Source: an uncultured Clostridia bacterium
Lineage (GTDB): Bacteria > Bacillota > Clostridia > Christensenellales > Aristaeellaceae
DNA: 8,242 bases
Direction of reading: 5' to 3'
Assembly (NCBI GenBank): GCA_934615145.1
Contig: CAKTTM010000074.1
Location: forward strand, 1 to 8,242
The notes beneath the pieces were generated by a model, which saw nothing but the letters and a program-made list of their open reading frames with translations, had not been told where the DNA came from and did no database searches. This document shows positions 6,581-8,242 of the stretch, piece after piece. The position numbers were made by a program, and so were the translations under genes. Every line of letters begins with the position of its first letter. The first letter of the stretch is position 1.

Positions 6581-6609
6581 TTGAATTGCCCGACCCGCTG
6601 GTATACAAT
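6581..6609 (+). promoter_or_regulatory. Probable promoter for rpiB
   Basis: TTGAAT (6581-6586) and TACAAT (6604-6609) are 17 bases apart, with a possible start of transcription near 6616 and a GGGGGAGGG ribosome binding site at 6625-6633. The -35 matches consensus at four positions and the -10 at five. The site lies just after the stop of the WG-repeat gene, where the change from surface proteins to sugar metabolism makes an independent promoter plausible. Read-through from upstream is also possible because no terminator is seen. Confidence 0.55.
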
Positions 6610-6639
6610 GCAGATGGACGAAACTGGGGGAGGGTAATC

Positions 6640-7104
6640 ATGAATATCGCCATCGGCAATGACCACGCGGGGCTGGACCTCAAGCAGGCCGTGATCGAGG
6701 CCATTGAGGCCCTGGGCTATCAGCATACGGACTTTGGCACCAACAGCCACGACAGCTGTGACTATCCCCTGCAGGGCGAGGCGGCGGCCAAGGCGGTGGC
6801 CGATGGCCGCTGTGACCTGGGCATCGTCATCTGCGGCACCGGCGTGGGCATTGGCATCTCCGCCAACAAGGTCAAGGGCATCCGCTGCGGCATCGTGTCC
6901 GAGCCCTATTCGGCGCTGATGGCCCGCCAGCACAACGACGCCAACATGCTGGCCCTGGGCGCCCGCGTGATCGGCAGCGAGGTGGCCAAGCTGATCGTGC
7001 GCACTTTCCTGACCGGCAGCTTTGAGGGCGGGCGCCATCAGCGGCGGGTGGACCAGATCATGGCCATCGAGGCCTTTGACGGCGTGGATGCGGGCCAGGT
7101 CTGA
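6640..7104 (+). CDS. rpiB: Ribose-5-phosphate isomerase B
   Basis: Cytoplasmic enzyme (154 aa) of the pentose phosphate pathway, interconverting ribose 5-phosphate and ribulose 5-phosphate; relatives can also isomerise allose 6-phosphate. Family landmarks are present throughout: GNDHAGLDLK at 7-16 (Asp8-His9), the catalytic ICGTGVGIGISANK at 64-77 (Cys65, Thr67), CGIVSEPYSALMARQHNDANM at 83-103 (His98-Asn-Asp), and the C-terminal EGGRHQRRVDQI at 129-140. Length is normal (about 145-155). Similarity to Escherichia coli RpiB is recognisable across the full length, and the Cys in the CGTG loop and the RQHND block fit RpiB over the LacA/LacB subunits. ATG 6640 follows GGGGGAGGG by 6 bases; an upstream in-frame start would place the promoter inside the gene. 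The 3' end overlaps the following transporter gene by 17 bases, indicating co-expression. Confidence 0.97.
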   Translation: MNIAIGNDHAGLDLKQAVIEAIEALGYQHTDFGTNSHDSCDYPLQGEAAAKAVADGRCDLGIVICGTGVGIGISANKVKGIRCGIVSEPYSALMARQHNDANMLALGARVIGSEVAKLIVRTFLTGSFEGGRHQRRVDQIMAIEAFDGVDAGQV

Positions 7105-8242
7105 GAATAGCGGCTACCCCTGGCGCTACGGATGGCCCATTGCGCTCTACTACGCGACGCTGGGCATCTTCCAGGGCTATATCGCCAAGTACTTTCAATC
7201 CGTGGGGATCGCGGCTGACAGCGCGCAGATGATGTGGCTGATGGCCGCGATGCCTTTGGTTGCCCTGCTGGCGCAGCCGCTGTGGGGCAGGGCGGCTGAC
7301 CGCCTGCGCTGGCGCAACAGCGCGCTGTGGCTGATGGGCATGATGAGCACCGCCATGGCAGCCCTGCTGCCGCTGAGCCGCCAGTTTACCTACGTGATGG
7401 CGCTCACCTGCCTGTTTGCCGCCTTCTTTACAGCCATCCAGCCGCTGACGGACAGCATCGTGCTGGAGGACATGCAGCAGCGGCGCGCCGCCTTTGGCCC
7501 CGTGCGCCTGATGGGCAGCCTGGGCTTCGCGCTGACCAATCTGCTGCTGGCGGGCTGGCTTGCCCTGCACTATGAGCTGGTGCCCTGGGTGACGGCGCTG
7601 TATGGCCTGGCGCTGACCATCAGCACGCTGACGCTGCCCCGCGTGCGGGGCCATCAGCGCGGGCTGAGCAAGGTGCCCATCTGGCAGGCGCTGCGCGCCC
7701 CCAGCATGCTGCCGCTGCTGCTGATGACGGCGGCGCTGATGCTGGCGATGGGCTATTTCTACAGCTATTTTACACTGCACTTCACCGCGCTGCCCGGCGG
7801 CAGCGCAGGCCTGCTGGGCCTGGGCTACTTCATCTCCGCCGTCTGCGAGCTGCCCTTTTTGCTGCTCTCCGACCGGCTCTACCGGCGCTTTGGCACGGGC
7901 AGGCTGATGGTCTTCTCCGCCCTGCTGCTCTGCCTGCGCTTTGCCATCATGGGCCTGGCCACTGACGCCAGGTGGCTGCTGCTGAGCCAGGTGCTGCACG
8001 GCGGCGGCTTCATCGTGATCACGGTCTCTATGGCCAAGTACATCAACGACACCATCCCTGACGAGCTGCGCTCGGCCGGCCAGATGCTGCTGGCGCTGGT
8101 GGCCTTTGGCCTGGCGCGCGTGTTTGGCACCTTTGCAGGCGCCTATGTCAGCCGGCTGACCGGCGGCACTGCGGGCGGCTTTCTGGCCATGGCGGCGCTC
8201 TGCCTGGTCGCCTGCCTGCTGGGGGCCGGCTACTTCTTCCGC
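7088..8242 (+). CDS. Major facilitator superfamily transporter, 3' end off window
   Basis: Multi-pass membrane transporter with 385 codons in the window and no stop before base 8242. Hydrophobic helices recur through the chain, consistent with about 11 of the expected 12 segments. The loop after the second helix, QPLWGRAADRLRWRN (63-77), matches the MFS motif-A region, and a second PFLLLSDRLYRRFGTGR loop appears about 170 residues later at the matching place in the C-terminal half. The opening WPIALYYATLGIFQGYIAKYFQSVGI and overall style resemble the MFS_1-like group that includes sugar and nucleoside proton symporters, but the substrate cannot be read from the sequence. ATG 7088 lies inside rpiB, in the +1 frame relative to it; a GAGG (7069-7072) is 15 bases upstream, so translation probably depends on coupling with rpiB. 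TTG 7076, only 3 bases after that GAGG, is an alternative start. Pairing with rpiB hints at uptake of a pentose or nucleoside, but this is inference. Confidence 0.9.
   Translation, partial: MRARSENSGYPWRYGWPIALYYATLGIFQGYIAKYFQSVGIAADSAQMMWLMAAMPLVALLAQPLWGRAADRLRWRNSALWLMGMMSTAMAALLPLSRQFTYVMALTCLFAAFFTAIQPLTDSIVLEDMQQRRAAFGPVRLMGSLGFALTNLLLAGWLALHYELVPWVTALYGLALTISTLTLPRVRGHQRGLSKVPIWQALRAPSMLPLLLMTAALMLAMGYFYSYFTLHFTALPGGSAGLLGLGYFISAVCELPFLLLSDRLYRRFGTGRLMVFSALLLCLRFAIMGLATDARWLLLSQVLHGGGFIVITVSMAKYINDTIPDELRSAGQMLLALVAFGLARVFGTFAGAYVSRLTGGTAGGFLAMAALCLVACLLGAGYFFR

Noticed and set aside
5227..7038. Long minus-strand frames (5227-6066 and 6094-7038) opposite the WG-repeat and rpiB genes
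   Set aside because: Both are shadows of strongly supported plus-strand genes, with no ribosome binding sites or recognisable domains.
7058..7999. Open frame of 313 codons on the minus strand, antisense to the transporter gene
   Set aside because: The product is a Gln/His/Arg-rich low-complexity chain, while the plus strand gives a convincing membrane transporter.

Overview
The window looks like chromosome of a high-G+C, low-complexity-coding Gram-positive lineage, most likely a Clostridia-type Firmicute (Bacillota). G+C is roughly 60-65 % by eye. The support is strong AGGAGG-type ribosome binding sites, sigma-A type promoters, a lysine (L-box) riboswitch of the Firmicute type, a D-alanyl-D-alanine carboxypeptidase with N-terminal peptidoglycan-binding repeats, and a WG-repeat surface protein. 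The exact family is an inference from style; no rRNA or other marker gene is present.

Left block (1-2570, minus strand): a three-gene amino-acid ABC importer in the order substrate-binding protein (2263-1469), permease (1272-505) and ATPase (495 to beyond base 1). It is driven by a near-consensus promoter (-35 at 2563-2568, -10 at 2539-2544). Its leader RNA folds as a lysine riboswitch (about 2510-2345), followed by a perfect 14-bp hairpin just ahead of the first ribosome binding site. The riboswitch makes lysine the best substrate prediction, which the protein sequences alone would not give. The gap between binding protein and permease is almost filled by a 160-bp imperfect palindrome with arms built of 7-bp repeats (1314-1473). 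Its last unit contains the stop codon of the binding-protein gene.

Middle block (2628-6573, plus strand): a divergent promoter (TTGACA, 18 bp, TATCAT) leads into three closely packed genes for exported proteins. These are a D,D-carboxypeptidase with two peptidoglycan-binding domains (probably starting at a rare CTG codon at 2716), a secreted beta-propeller-like protein whose reading frame is broken by a one-base shift at a T5 run near 4826-4830, and a WG-repeat protein. The tight spacing and shared signal peptides suggest a cell-envelope operon.

Right block (6581-8242, plus strand): a probable promoter, then ribose-5-phosphate isomerase B (rpiB), overlapped by 17 bases by a major facilitator superfamily transporter that runs off the right edge.

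No tRNA, rRNA, CRISPR array, transposase or phage gene is visible. The points most worth a second look are the riboswitch-based substrate assignment and its unusual expression platform, the heptad foldback repeat inside the operon, the CTG start, and the frameshifted propeller gene.
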